A DNA stretch of 64,000 bases, taken from assembly GCA_030789695.1 (NCBI GenBank), contig CM061142.1, positions 145,919,637 through 145,983,636 of the forward strand, in the 5' to 3' direction. Positions 31,500 to 43,839 of the stretch are shown in pieces. The translations under genes were made by a program, and so were the position numbers. This stretch comes from Scilla litardierei. Taxonomy: Eukaryota; Streptophyta; Magnoliopsida; Asparagales; Asparagaceae. Numbering within the stretch: the first letter of the stretch is position 1; each line of letters begins with the position of its first letter. The notes beneath the pieces are model-generated. The model was not told the DNA's origin. It was given only the letters and a program-made list of their open reading frames with translations, and searched no databases.

Positions 31500-34096
31500 A
31501 AGATAAACATTAGTAATTAGGGGTTTGGAAAGATTACCAACGATACCTACTCCAATGATGGTTCCCTTTTGATTACCTCCAAAAGTGACTGTTGCACCAT
31601 CTTTGATGCTAATCACTTCGGAGAGCAATGAGGGATCTCCCGTCATGTGTTTGGAGCAACCGCTATCAAGAATCCATCCTTTCCCTTTAGAGCTAATAAG
31701 ACTTTTATTGCTCTTCTTCTTTCTCTTGGGTACCTATATAATATACCATAAGCTTATGGTACCCAATGTTTGTTGGGTCCAAGGGGATGAGCCCTTTCGA
31801 AGCCAAGTCCAAGTGGACTTCCACTTCCCAACATTGTTACTATTTCTAATTACATCATGAAAGTAGGAATCAACATAAGCATTCCTAACAATTAGACTAG
31901 TGTTCTTAGGACCCCAAATAGTGTACATCTTGGGAGTCCTATTCCTAGTTGCATGCATATGAGTTGGATTTCTATGTGGTGAATGCTTCTTAGGAACATG
32001 ATTTCTAGCATAAAGATGTGGTAGAGGATATGCATTGTACATTCTAGAATGATATGTATTCTTGGGAACATGCATATTATATGAAGCATATTGATCATGC
32101 ATGACATGTGGAGGATGAGCATATGGGTGTGTGGGAGCACGTACATGAGTACTTCTTATGTGTGGTTGTGTACGTGTCCGTGGGTACGGAGCATAAAATG
32201 TGTCATGATTATCCACTTGTGAAGTAGGATGTTTCCTACGTGGATGAATATTAGTGTACATATAAGCATGGCCTTGCTTTTGGTTTCCACCTTTAGTGGG
32301 TTTCTTGCCAAAAGGAAGAAAAGGTGATGTGGTGACATTCTTGATAGGATTGCTACCTATAGTGTCTTTAACACCACTTGTGGATGCACCGGAGGAAGGC
32401 CTCACAAAATATATAGTGACACCACTATAGGAGGTGCGATCATTAGATGGATTCGCTTTTACAAATCCAAGGCCAACACGATGTGTGGCCGGAAATTGAT
32501 TTGCAAGCAAATCATCCAATTATCCTTGTCCCTTATTGAATCTCATAATACAGGAGGACATGAGCTCATATTTCTCCTTTAAAGAAGAAATGTTGGTATC
32601 CAAAGTGGACACCCGTGCTTTGAGCTCGTGCACTTGGGTTTTAAGAGAATCATTCTCTAAACCCAATTGTGTGTGACGTGTAACTAGATCACTATTATCC
32701 ATGGAATGTGTTTGATCTAGTTGAGATTTGAGGAAATTACCTCATCTCTCAATGTGACATTTTGAGAAGCTAAGTTTGCTTTCTCAAGGGTTAAAGTATC
32801 AACAATGGTGTCATTGTTGATAATGCATTGAATGTATGACTTGCTAACTTTTGATTTCTTTAAGCTAGAGTATCTAAGCATTAAAGATTTGTATTTAGCA
32901 CATAGTTCTTCATTAGCTATGCGAAGTTCATCCATTGTTACTTTGGTGTTATCCGTATCGGAATCACTCTCATCCGAGAGTGGGTCTTCAAGTGCCATGA
33001 AACACATGTGGGCACTCTCACCCTTCTCATCATCGGAATCGCTTGATGAGTCATCACTTGAGTCATGAAAGGTACCGACGAGTCCTTTCTTCTTATCTTT
33101 CTTGTTCTTGTTGGACTTGTGGTACTTTGGTGCCTTCCACTTTTCTTTGTTGTTTAGCATTGGGCAATACCTCTTGATGTGCCCTGGCTTATTACACTTA
33201 TAACAAAGAGAGGAAGTAGCATTAGTAGACTCAAAACGTTTGTTGGAGGGAAATTTACCTTTGCGGAAGAAGCGTTGGAACTTCTTCGCCATTTGGGCCA
33301 TTTCACCCAAATCCATCTCGTTCTCGGATTCATCACTTTCGGAGGATGACGAATTGGCGTTGAACGCCAAAGCTTTCTTCTTGGCCTCCGAGGGATTCAT
33401 CATGGCTCGAATATTCAATCGGTTATCCCGTCTTACTTCGTAAGACATAAGAGTTCCGATGAGATTCACCACGGTGTAGTTCTTCAAGTCATTGACCTCC
33501 TCAATGGCGATTGCTCGTCTTTCCCATTTGGAGGTCATCCCCATGATAATCTTCCTTACCTTTTCAGGTTCGGTGTAGATTTGGCCAAGGGCTTCCAATT
33601 CGTTTGTGATGTTGGTAAAGCGTCCGTACATCGATGCAATGCTCTCATTTTCCTGCATGTGAAACAAGTCGAAGTTTTGCACGGCAACATATAACTTTGA
33701 AAGCTTTACCTTATTCATTCCCTCGTGGGTAACGATGAGATGGTTCCAAATTTGATATGCACTCTTACATGTGCATATCTTGTTGAACTCATTCGGGTCC
33801 AACGCACAATGAAGAGCGTTCATTGCTTTAGCGTTGTTGACTTCGGCAGACTTCTCGAAAGTCGTCCATTTCTCGAAATCATCTTCGGAGGGCTCGACGT
33901 ACTCCTTATGGAGAGTTCTTCAAAGAGAAGCACTCCTAAGGAATGTCTCCATCCTACACTTCCAATAACCAAAGTTAGTACCATTGAAACATGGAGGACG
34001 TACCGTAGAATGACCTTCAAAAAGTGTGGACGCTCCATCACGGTCGTGATTGTTGTACGTAGGCGGCGGAGGAACGTTGTTGTTGTTGGATGCCAT
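31500..34096 (-). pseudogene. gag and protease of the SIRE-like element
   Basis: Starts MASNNNNVPPPPTYNN (34096). The copia gag domain follows (STLFEGHSTVRPPCFNGTNF, MNALHCALDPNEFNKICTCK, LSKLYVAVQNFDLFHMQENE, MTSKWERRAIAIEEVNDL), then one CCHC knuckle CYKCNKPGHIKRYC, an acidic Ser/Asp stretch (SDDSSSDSDDEK) and coiled-coil-like segments. A His/Tyr/Pro-rich linker (32340-31890) leads to the protease site DSGCSKHMTG (31667-31638). Breaks: TGA 33922-33920, frameshift near 32720, TAA near 32522 and a stop near 31734. Copia-I is inserted right after the protease, at ..PLITNVYLV. Confidence 0.85.
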
Positions 34097-34110
34097 AGAT
34101 AAAACCTTGC

Positions 34111-34124
34111 GCTTTGATACCAAT
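34111..34124 (-). other. primer-binding site of the SIRE-like element
   Basis: On the minus strand ATTGGTATCAAAGC, beside the 5' LTR. Close to the initiator-Met site TGGTATCAGAGC with one change. Confidence 0.85.
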
Positions 34125-35940
34125 TGTAAGGACCCTGTCTATGGGGAAAACACTAGAAGGGGGGTTGAATAGCGTTTATGCAAATTTAAAAGGAATTTAC
34201 GCCAAATAAAATGCAATCCAACAAATAGTACGGAATAGAAAAACAACCCAAAGAGAAACACACGCTAACGCAGTTATGTTTCAAGGGTTCGTATTACCCA
34301 AGTCAACTCCCGACTTGTTCCCGGTAATCCTACGTCCCTACCACCCGGATACCACCGGATACTCAAGTTAGAATCCTAACTTGAGGTTTCCTTAAAACCC
34401 ACTTGTAGCAACCCTACAAGTGCAATCGAATACAATCGATGTCCTTGACTCCTACAACCAGGGAGCAAGCAAACACCACTCTCACAACCGAGAGCACAAT
34501 TCAAATAAAGAAGTTATGAAATCTGAAAGCAACACTTACAAACACCTATGCCTTGAAGTAGAACTTGAAGGAGAAGTGTGATGTGTGTTGAAGAACTCTC
34601 TTGGAAGAGAGGAGAAAAGCCCGGTCTCTTGACTGCACCACATGCCTAGAAGATCAATCTTTGGTTCTAGGTTGGAGAGCAAGAGAACAAGATTTGGAAA
34701 TACTTAGGGCTTTGGATTTTAAAGCTTTGATCTTTGGAAATGAAAGCTTGAAGGATTTTGCAATGAATGAGTAACCTTCCAATGGAACAGTAGAAGCTCT
34801 ATTTATAGCTTTCTCAAATCCACAAAACAGTTTAGGCAAAAACCCAATCGAAATCCGTGAGAAAAATCTCAACGGATATAATCTGAACTTGCGACAGTCG
34901 ACTGTTGAATAAACCACAGTCGACTGTTGCACAGTCAGCAAGGGTAGGTGAGAATTCATAACGGTAACTTACCACGTGGACAGTCGACTGATGAAGCAAG
35001 ACAGTCGTCTGTAAAACCAACAGGTGACTGTACATTCTTCGACAGGCGACTGGCCGAGAGAAGAGTAAGTTAGATAAAATACTGGAAATCTCACAAGATA
35101 CAGGACAAACAACTGATGCAAGGAACACAGTCGACTGTCAATCAGAACTGGCGACTGTATATCCTTAAACAGACTACTGTCACAGACAGGAGAAATTTCC
35201 AGAGAGCTGAGTCAAAGAATCGACTTACAGACAGGCGACTGTTGCAGCATAGACAGTCGACTGATCTAATAGACAGTCAACTGTATATACAGCATAAGTC
35301 GACTGGCCGTAGAAATCGGATCAAACAGAGTTTGGGCAAGGAGAGACAGGCGACTGATGAACCATTCACAGTCGACTGTCCCTAAGATAGGCACCTGATA
35401 AACGTTCAATAGTAGCCTGTGCGAGATAATCAGAGAGGACCCAAAAACTGCATTGTAATAGTCTGTGCATAACAGGCGACTGTAGAACAAAACACAGTCG
35501 ACTGTTTTTGAGACAGGCTACTGTAAACTGTTAAGCAGTCGGCTGTTATGAACAATCCTAGCACAAACAAAAGAGAATTGAATTGAGATCAAAGGACAAA
35601 GGTCTAAAGATGTCCTTTTACCGAAAGTAGATGTGTGTGAGTGCTCCATCATAGTTCTACTTCTAAGCTACATACTAGAAGAGATAAAAGAAAAATTACA
35701 TTGACGAATAATCTCTTCTTTCCATCGTATGAGCTTGAAGTCTTTACAGAGCTTCAATCATCAATCTACGATCATCCAATTCAAATCATTTGTCTTCAAT
35801 CATGTTTGTGAGTCATCCATTGCTAGTTGATCTTCATAGTAAGCTTAGGCAATGGATTAACTGCAAAATAGGGGATTAGTCACAAGTATTTATGTTTGCT
35901 CATCATTAACACTAAGTAGGGAGAAGTCCAATACTCAACA
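34125..35940 (-). repeat. 5' LTR of the SIRE-like element
   Basis: 1816 bp, partner of 15625-17441. It carries the same palindrome array (34890-35545), TATA box (34807-34800) and hairpin chain. Confidence 0.9.
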
Positions 35941-35945
35941 GCGGT

Positions 35946-38613
35946 GACCGTCAAGAATCGATATCCGTTGCCTCGCATTGATGACATCTTTGATCATCTT
36001 GGAGGATCGAGGGTATTCTTTAAGTTGGATCTGAGAAGTGGTTATCATCAGCTGAAGGTGAGGAAGGAAGATGTTCCGAAGATAGCATTCAGGACGAAGT
36101 ATGGACACTACGAGTTCGTGGTTATGCCTTTCAGTGTAACCAACGCATCCGCCATATTTATGAACCTGATGAATCTGATCTCTATGCCTTTTTAGACAAG
36201 TTTGTCGTTATCTTCATTGACGACATTCTGATCTACTCAAAGTCAGAGGAGGAGCATGGATCGCACTTGAGGACAGTGTTGGAGATCTTGAGGAAGCATC
36301 GGTTGTATGCTAAGTATTCCAAGTGCGAGTTTTGGCTGGACAGAGTTGCTTTTCTCGGACATGTGGTGTCAGGAGATGGCATTTCAGTGGACCCCGAGAA
36401 GATCAAGGCTATCAGGGAGTGGCATGTTCCGCAGTCAGCATCTGAGATCAGGAGTTTCCTTGGATTGGCTGGTTATTACCGACGGTTCATTAAGGACTTC
36501 TCCCGTATTACTGAGACGATGACCAGACTGATGCGGAAGGATGTACCATTTGTTTGGTCTGATGGCTGTAAGGAGGCTTTTGGTGTTCTGAAGGAGAGAC
36601 TGACGACTGCCCCTGTTCTTGCTGTGCCTGATCGGAGTGGAGGATTCGAGATCTTTTGCGATGCTTCTGGCAAGGGTCTCGGTTGTGTATTGCATCAGCA
36701 TGGGCATGTAGTAGCGTATGCTTCTCGTCAGCTTAAGACCCATGAGAAGAATTACCCGACGCACGACTTGGAGTTGGCAGCAGTCGTGTTTGTGCTAAAG
36801 ATTTGGAGGCACTTCCTGCTGAGTGAAAAGGTGAATATCTTCACCGATCACAAAAGCTTGAAGTACATTTTTACTCAGAAGGAGCTCAACATGCGATAGC
36901 GTCGGTGGTTGGAGCTCATGGCAGATTATGAGATCGATCTGCAGTATCACACTGGCAAGGTGAATGTGGTTTCGGATGCGCTGAGTAGGCTTTCGGCGGT
37001 GATGTTGTTGACTTCGCAGTGGAGATTGCAGCAAGATTTTTGCGAGTTTGGTATTGAGATCATTCTTCCTGGAGAGGCCTCTTCGTTGATGTGTATGCAG
37101 ATACAGTCGACGATCGTGGATAGGATCTAGGCTGGACAGGCTGGAGACCCGAAGTTGGTGAAGATACGTGAGTAGGTGGAAGCCGGTCTGCGGACTGACT
37201 TCTTGATTCATGCGGATGGCTCACTGAGGTATGGGGCCAGTTGTGTGTGCCAGCTGGAGACATCAGAGAGGAGTTGTTGGCTGAGGCACACAGTTCACCG
37301 TATTCTGTGCATCCTGGTGGTACCAAGATGTATAAGGATCTTTGCCTGAACTATTGGTGGCATGGTATGAAGAGGAGTGGGGCTCGGAGTGTAGCCAAGT
37401 GTCTGGTTTGCCAGCAGGTAAAGGCGGAGCATCAGCGTACGGCAGGGTTGCTACAACCGCTTCTGATTCCAGAGTGGAAGTGGCAACACATCACTATGGA
37501 CTTTGTGACTGGACTGCCTCTAAGTCTGAAGCAGAATGACGCGATTTGGGTGATCGTGGACCGATTAACCAAATCCGCACACTTTATTCCTTTCCGAGTA
37601 GGACAGTCCACTGAGGTGTTAGCGAGGAGATATATGGAGGTAAACCCCTTTTACTTTCCATTTCTATTTCCTTTCCCTAGTTTAGATAGTGATGTAACGT
37701 GAATCGTGCAGGAGATCGTACGACTTCACGGAGTCCCTGTGAGTATCGTTTTGGACAGAGACACGAGGTTCACGTCTCAGTTCTGGCAGAGTCTGTAGAA
37801 GAGTTTGGGTACGAGTCTGAGTTTCAGCACGGCGTACCATCCGCAGACAGATGGCCAGTCCGAGAGGACGATTCAGATCTTGGAGGACATGCTGAGGGCG
37901 TGCATGTTGGACTCCAAGGGATCTTGGGAAGATCATCTCCACCATGTTGAGTTTGCCTACAATAACAGCTACCAGGCGAGTATTGGCATGGCACCTTTCG
38001 CCGCGCTATATGGGAAGAAATTTCGATCGCCACTGAGCTGGGATGACATTGGAGACATGGAACTGTTAGGACCTGAGATGATCGTGGAGGCAGTGGATAT
38101 TGTGAGGAACATACGGGAGAAGCTGAGGATTGTCAGGACCGTTTCAAGCATTGGGCAGATGCTAAACGGCATCCTTTGGAGTTTCAGCCAGGTGACCATG
38201 TGTTCCTGAAGATTTCCCCGAATCGAGGAGTGATTCGCTTTGGGAAACGAGGGAAGCTGATCCCGAGATACATTGGACCGTTTGACATTCTGGAGAGAGT
38301 TGGTGAGGTAGCCTACCACTTAGCCTTGCCGCCATCTTTGGAAGGAGTTCATGATGTATTCTATGTGTCGCAGCTTCGTCGGTACATCAGCGATCCATCT
38401 CATGCTGTGGATTTCTCGGAGATCACCGTTCGCCCCGATTTGACGTAAGACCAACAGCCAGTGCAGATTTTGGACAGGCGTCAAAAGTCACTCCGGAACA
38501 AGACAGTCGATCTTGTTAGGGTGATGTGGCGAGACGGCTCGCCAGGAGAGTCTACTTGGGAGAGAGAAGATGAGATGAGAGAGCGATACCCCCTTTTGTT
38601 CCCTGACACGTGA
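35946..38613 (+). pseudogene. pol of Gypsy-C, part 2 (RT to chromodomain-like tail)
   Basis: Continues RT at [22 protein letters not shown], RNase H (DALSRL present), integrase ([33 protein letters not shown]) and the chromodomain-like tail follow. Breaks: one-base losses near 36182, 37240 and 38131, TAG at 36897-36899, 37128-37130, 37173-37175 and 37796-37798, and TAA at 38446-38448. The TAG at 37173 is at the same codon as TAG 1228 of Gypsy-A. Most decayed of the three chromovirus pol genes, fitting its place as the oldest layer. Confidence 0.9.
37640..37711 (+). other. intron inside integrase of Gypsy-C
   Basis: 72 bp, GTAAAC to GTGCAG, at the same codon as in A and B. T-rich with a GTAAC motif upstream of the acceptor. 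Confidence 0.77.
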
Positions 38614-38646
38614 GTGTTAGGAAATTCCGAGGGCGGAATTTTTCTT

Positions 38647-38659
38647 AAGGTGGGTAGGA
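38647..38659 (+). other. polypurine tract of Gypsy-C
   Basis: AAGGTGGGTAGGA before TGTAACG; one pyrimidine interrupts it compared with A and B. Confidence 0.85.
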
Positions 38660-38929
38660 TGTAACGACTGGTTTTTGGCTATGTATTTTCTATTATATAT
38701 TTATTATGGTTGTTCTCTTCCTTGTGTGTTTTTCCCCCCCTGTTGGACGTTTCCTTTCAGTTCTTTCTGATCTTCTACCTTCCGTTGCATATCATGATGG
38801 GCTTGGAGTAAGTATTTTTACGATGAGTTTCATCGCGTCCATATCTTAGAGCTAAGTTGATCTTAGAAGCCATAGGAATCTTCCCGAAGCTTCGCTCTTC
38901 AATTCGAGACTTTTCATGAATCTTAGTTG

Positions 38930-39506
38930 GTTCAAGAAGGAGAACCAACCGACTAGATTACAATCTAGTCGGTCGGCAACTCTTCAGGAACTGACTAGTT
39001 CATCTTCATTATTTCAACTAAGTTACTGTTTACCCTTAGTCGGTCTAAGCACAACCATCGACCGACTAGTTGTGAAACTAGTCGGTTAGAACTTGTTCTC
39101 AGACCGACTAGTTTAGAGTTCTTTCTGACAGCCGAGTTACTGTTTATAGTTAGTCGGTCAAAGAACGACTATCGATCGACTAGTTGAGAAACTAGTCGGT
39201 TAGAGTTTCTTCTCAAACCGACTAACTCTCAGTACTTATTTGTCTATCATATCCAACCCTTAGTCGGTCAATGAACATTTACCGACCGACTAAATCCCAA
39301 ACTAGTCGGTTGACGAGCCTTCACAGACCGACTAAATCTGCCTACCATGTACAGACCCTGTTCACTGTTTGCCTTTTTGTCGGTCACAGTTGGACGGCCG
39401 ACCGACTAGTTCCCAAACTAATCGGTCGACCACTCTTCTCTGACCGACTAATCTACCCAAAAACCCTAGGTTAAGTTGTAGCCACCGCTTATACTTTCTA
39501 TTTAAA
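38930..39506 (+). promoter_or_regulatory. palindrome array and TATA box of the Gypsy-C LTR
   Basis: About eighteen AGTCGGT(C/T) and (G/A)ACCGACTA half-sites in alternating orientation, then TATTTAAA at 39499-39506. Confidence 0.65.
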
Positions 39507-40085
39507 CCCTATACATTTTCACTTCTTCCCTCACTTTTTGTAGCCGACCTTCTTCCCCAATCATCCCCCATCTTCCTCTTGCCTTACCTCCTCCTTCCGT
39601 GCTCCCTCTCACCCCCCATTGCACCGACAACCACCCCGTAGGCCGCCGGCCGATTCTAAAACCCCCAATTCTCCTTTTTGCTCCATTTTTCCCTTCATCT
39701 CCAGATCCGTTATATCTCAGCCGTCAGGAGATCTGTTCAGCCGTAGTCTTCCCGGGATCACTTCTTCCGTTGCCGTGCTAGATCCGATTTGGCGACGACA
39801 ATCCGGATACGTCGAGATCCTCTCCTACTTGCAGATTCATAGGCGTCGTTGATCATCGTTTCTTCCGCTTCATATACGGTTAGTGATCTACCCTTAATCT
39901 TTCCATAACCCACACTATAAATTAAGAAAACCTAATAAAAGTGGATTACTAGACATTGTAGGGTTCCAATACAAATCCGGATTAGATCATCAAATTCTGA
40001 TTTTCTGTTTTGCCATAACAGTGACCCATTCCCGTAGAATAGCGATTTTTGAGACAACCCTCGTCGATCAACAACCTCGGTACCA

Positions 40086-40224
40086 GGCAAGTGAAACTTG
40101 CCAACCTTGTTTTAGGCCATGCTTTAGGCCATTTCCTTGTTTTTGGCGTGAAAGAGACTAGACCGTGAAATGATAGCGGTCTAGGCGCAATTTCAAGTTC
40201 TAGCTTGACAACGAAGCTAGAACT
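40086..40224 (+). ncRNA. conserved hairpin module in the Gypsy-C LTR leader
   Basis: GGCAAGT/GAA/ACTTGCC (40086-40102); CTAGACCG/TGAAATGATAG/CGGTCTAG (40158-40184, perfect); AGTTCTAGCTT/GACAACG/AAGCTAGAACT (40196-40224, perfect 11 bp). Compared with B, stem bases changed on both sides while the loops did not. Confidence 0.62.
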
Positions 40225-40853
40225 GCCTTTTGTCATGTCATGTCATGCATTTGCCTGTCACGTTTAATTTCTCTAACGGTACACATTTCTATTTGAATAT
40301 CTGCCATGCATTTGCATTTTTACATGTCATCTGATTTGCATGTTGCATCGTAGCACACGCTACAAAATACTTGAACAATCCTTGTTTCCGGCTAGGCACC
40401 TGCTATGTGGGCATAACCCTACGCCATACTTGTTAAAAACACTTCTTGGCTCGTGATCCAGAAGCGGGCCACATGTGTTGGTTGAAAACCAAAGCCCGAT
40501 ACACGTAGAGGGGTAGTGATAAACGATCACTTGAGTGTAAGAGTTGGCCCGTACAGCCTCTCTAGCCAAAAGGCGGAATCCCTGTGCACGACGTGCTACT
40601 AGACTAGGACATTCCTTGTGAATGTTTACTTGTTTCCAAGTCATGTTATTTGTTTCCATGCCAGGTACATATCTGCCATGCTATCATATATGCCATGCCA
40701 TAACTGCTGTTTACTTTACTTGCTGCATTCATTTTATAAATGTCATGTCATACCATACTTTAGAATTGCTAGGTTGCTCTTACTTTCTACTAGTTTCCTT
40801 GCACAAAGTCTTGTAGACTTTGCTGACATGTGCCCCTTCTCTTTGGGTGTCGC

Positions 40854-40961
40854 ATGTTAGTTGCTGAGCCAGAGTCCGTTGCTGAGTACGAGGAGTTCGT
40901 GGACATTGAGCCTGGGTCCACCATTGACGTGGAGTACGAGGACACCGGCGACCAGTCGTAG
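40854..40961 (+). CDS. 35-codon acidic mini-ORF in the Gypsy-C 3' LTR
   Basis: MLVAEPESVAEY at the start, VEYEDTGDQS at the end, TAG stop. Same 108-bp length as the three other copies. Translation unproven. Confidence 0.5.
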   Translation: MLVAEPESVAEYEEFVDIEPGSTIDVEYEDTGDQS

Positions 40962-41294
40962 AGTTTTCCTTCGTCGTTTCTTTGTTAGTTGTTGTAGCTT
41001 GTCGATGAGTAGCACCATCTTGTTAGTTGCTTTTCTTGTTGGCCATGCTGGGCCCCTTTTAGACTCTTTTGTTAGCCTGGTGGCTTCTTTGGTGGTTGTT
41101 GAACTTTTATTTGGACTTTTGAGAGTGATAATTTATTATTCGTCTCTTTCTATTATTCTTGTTTTTGTTCTGTGTCACATTACTGGGATCTGCGTGGTAT
41201 TTCTAGACGCTTTATAGGTTGAGAGCCTCACAGCTCCCAGCCTGAGCGGGCCTCGTCACGCCTCGCCTCCATTTTAGGGAAGCGGGTCGTGACA

Positions 41295-41391
41295 GCCTAT
41301 TATGCACATACTTAATTGGTTATTTCTTGGGCTTCTAAGCTTTAACTTTATCAGGCGACTGATGTACATTTCACAGGTGCCTGTCCAAGTG
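41295..41391. other. 97-bp spacer between Gypsy-C and the inverted LTR fragment
   Basis: Not clearly part of either neighbour. It holds CAGGCGACTG and CAGGTGCCTG, variants of the palindrome seen in the SIRE-like and Copia-F LTRs, so it may be a scrap of such an LTR. GCCTA at its start would be the right target duplication of Gypsy-C. Confidence 0.5.
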
Positions 41392-42253
41392 TGTCACGCA
41401 CCGCTTCCCAAAACTACGGAGGTGAAGCGTGACTAAGGCCCGCTTGGGCCGGAGCTGTGAAGCTCGGACCCAATAAGCATCTGCAGGGGTACCATTTAAA
41501 ATTTTCAGGTTCTTGCATTTATAAAATTCGGAACAACAGAAAGTACAAAAAGGAAGTTGCATTCATTAATATAAAGAGATAATATTCAGTGAGTACAAAA
41601 GTCTAAAAAGAGAAGCCTAAGCATGGAAACAAACTACCGAAAGAGAGTAACCTAAAAGTAGTAACCTCTGAAAGGTAGCGACGGAAAAGACCTCTAGGTC
41701 TAGTCTTCGTCAGGAACGTACTCCGGGTCGACGTCCTCTGGCTCCACGTACTCGGGCAAGTCCGGCTCGTCAACATACTCCGGGTCGACGTCCTCTGGCT
41801 CCACGTACTCGGGCAAGTCCGGCTCGTCAACGTACTACGGCTCAACACCTGACGTACAGCACTAAGAGAAAAGGAACTGTACGTCTGGTAAAGTCTACAA
41901 GAAAGAGTTAGACTCTACAGCAAGTGTATGATTAAAAACAACATTTTACTGGTTGATTAACATGCAGGGGTTATGACAAGGCAGAAAGTAAAACGGTGCT
42001 GGAAATTAAACGAGACAGACAGTAGCCATAGCGTGTGCTACTAGCTACGGGACTAAGCTAGACGGGACAGGACAACCAAGACAAGACGTGAGTGTGACAC
42101 CAAAGAGAGTGCATGCCTGCAGCGTAGAGAGTGGCCAAACTCCCTATCTGGTGGCCGTTTACCCAACCCCACCCCAAGTGCTCAAGACAAGATAAGACTG
42201 GACTGTACGAGTATCGCTCACACTCTTAGTGAGTGCCTCTCCCCACGGTCAGC
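41392..42253 (-). repeat. inverted chromovirus LTR fragment (D)
   Basis: On the minus strand it ends ..GGGAAGCGGTGCGTGACA like the A-C LTRs. It contains GTAGCACACGCTA and a related acidic coding segment, here with a tandem duplication and no ATG. Only the right part of the LTR is present. The cut is at the start of LTR E. Confidence 0.75.
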
Positions 42254-43421
42254 TGACGTCCCCTAGATGTGTGGCATGCAAAGTGCAATGAGATTGGGGA
42301 TACCAGATTTAAATATTTATAACCACAAGCGCACGGTGTTATAGTGTGGCTTGGGGGTCGAACACAGGGAGGCGTGGTTGTGCTTGTGTCAGAAAGGAAC
42401 CGGTTCACCCTATGGGTGAGCTAGGCCGAATCGATAGATGGTTTGTCACAAAGTATAGATATGAGGTTAAACAATATAAAAGGAAGACTAGGACTTCAGT
42501 TTCCACCCTATCATGTGATTCTCGCTAATACGGCCGACGGATAGGACAACGATCGAAATTAGGGTTTAGTTGTGAGACGTTGCCTCTAAGAGTGATACCA
42601 GCGTCCCATGGGCCCGATATTCCGATCGGTGCCTAGGATGATACGCCGGACTACCCGGTTTCGGTCAGTGGGCATTCTCATGTCCATTAGCACTGACCGA
42701 CTCCAGGAGCACTAAGCTCGCAGCGATAACTCCCAACATCTCATCCTGCCGTTCCTATGCGCTAGGATTCGATGCATACGCTAAGGGCGTGAGCTATGGC
42801 TAGGGAGTCAACCGCCAAGTTTATTTCGCCTTGGCCCAACGGTCAAAGGCGGTCTTTTTCCCGACGATGACAATGAAACACCCCACGTAACTAATAAATT
42901 CCTATTCCATATCGATTTTCTAGTCCTATGGATGCATTAAGGAGAACCCACGAAGGGGTTTCCACCAAAATCCCAGATTATGGGACTACTCACACATATT
43001 AGCTAAAAAGCAATCTAAATGAAAATAGACCGTTGAAATCATAATCAGGCGATTGAAATGGAGTAGTAGCAATGCAATTAAGATAATATCAAAGTTTCAT
43101 AAAGATCGGAACACTTACAAATAACAAGAAAATTCCAGCCGTCACAATAGAGAAAAAGACAGAAAAATACACAGCTCCTGTTTCTGAAAACCTAGGGCAG
43201 TTATAGATAGAAAACGACTTCACCCGATCGGTTAAAGAATCAACCGATCGGGTGAGCTTCAGCATTCTTCGGTAGCGGTCTTCAGAAACTTCACCCGTTC
43301 TCGCGACACGATCGGTTGGCGCAAGCGGCTCGTTGTTTGGATCTTGCGGTCATTGGGTGAACCGATCGGTTGATAGATCAACCGATCGGTTGGAAACGTC
43401 GCCCAAAAGATAGAAACTTGC
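42254..43421 (-). repeat. LTR fragment E, same family as the LTR at 63215
   Basis: Starts TGACGTCCCCTAGAT and aligns with 63215-64000 through shared blocks (AACCACAAG.., GGGCCCGATATTCC.., CACGAAGGGGTTTCCACC). In element orientation (minus) it has ACCGATCGGTT palindromes (43400-43215), then CTATCTATAAC (about 43205), then structured sequence including CGGTCAGTG..CACTGACCG (42662-42699). It is cut at 43421 by Copia-F; CTTGC just before the cut would be Copia-F's target duplication. Confidence 0.7.
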
Positions 43422-43839
43422 TGTTGAGTATTGGTGTTTTATACCAATCTTATTTTGATGATGATCACAACATTATGTTATTGCTAATGAATCTCATGTT
43501 TTAGTCTCTCAGTTTATTTCAAGGATATCTTTGTTGGAGACTAATCACTTGGTGTAAGGATGGACATCATGTGAAGAAGGGCCAAAGTTTGGACTCAAGG
43601 AGTGCCAAAGCTTGGAGATGATGGAGAGATTTTCAAGGCATCAAGATTATAGACTTAGACTCTTTTGAAAGCATTGTAATCCATGTAATTTACTTTATTG
43701 ATTTTTCTCTCTTTTTGTGTCTAGGATCGATGTAATGCCTTGCTAGATGGTTTACTCATTCATGCTCATGCATCTAACCATCTTAGTGAACCTTAGGATT
43801 ATCATAGAATCCAACCCAATAGGTTCACTTCTTCTATCA

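Larger units (their letters stand above)
15625..35940 (-). mobile_element. SIRE-like Ty1/copia element (12.4 kb without its insertion)
   Basis: Two LTRs of about 1.82 kb (15625-17441 and 34125-35940) begin TGTAAGGAC and end ACTCAACA, flanked by the target duplication GCGGT at 15620-15624 and 35941-35945. The primer site (ATTGGTATCAAAG) next to the right LTR and the polypurine tract next to the left LTR put the element on the minus strand. Order: gag, protease, integrase, RT, RNase H (copia order), then an extra ORF downstream of pol. Long LTRs, large size and a 3' accessory ORF are typical of the SIRE/Maximus lineage. Copia-I interrupts it between protease and integrase. Confidence 0.9.
12962..41294 (+). 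mobile_element. Gypsy-C, Ty3/gypsy chromovirus split by the SIRE-like insertion
   Basis: 5' LTR remnant, gag, protease and the start of RT (to 15624). After the 20.3-kb copia insertion come the rest of RT, RNase H, integrase, the polypurine tract and a full 3' LTR (from 35946). The reading continues correctly across the insertion once the duplicated GCGGT is counted once. It is the oldest layer on the left side: it hosts B (which hosts A) and the SIRE-like element (which hosts Copia-I). Confidence 0.92.
38660..41294 (+). repeat. 3' LTR of Gypsy-C (2635 bp)
   Basis: TGTAACG to GTGACA. It has the same plan as the Gypsy-B LTR: inverted AGTCGGTC/GACCGACT copies (about 38930-39460), TATTTAAA (39499-39506), hairpin chain (40086-40822) and acidic mini-ORF. 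The last 546 bp match the 5' remnant. Confidence 0.9.

Noticed and set aside
31734..32519. His/Tyr-rich minus-strand frame as a separate gene
   Set aside because: It is in frame with the end of the SIRE-like gag and with the protease motif DSGCSKH that follows, so it is the linker of that polyprotein.
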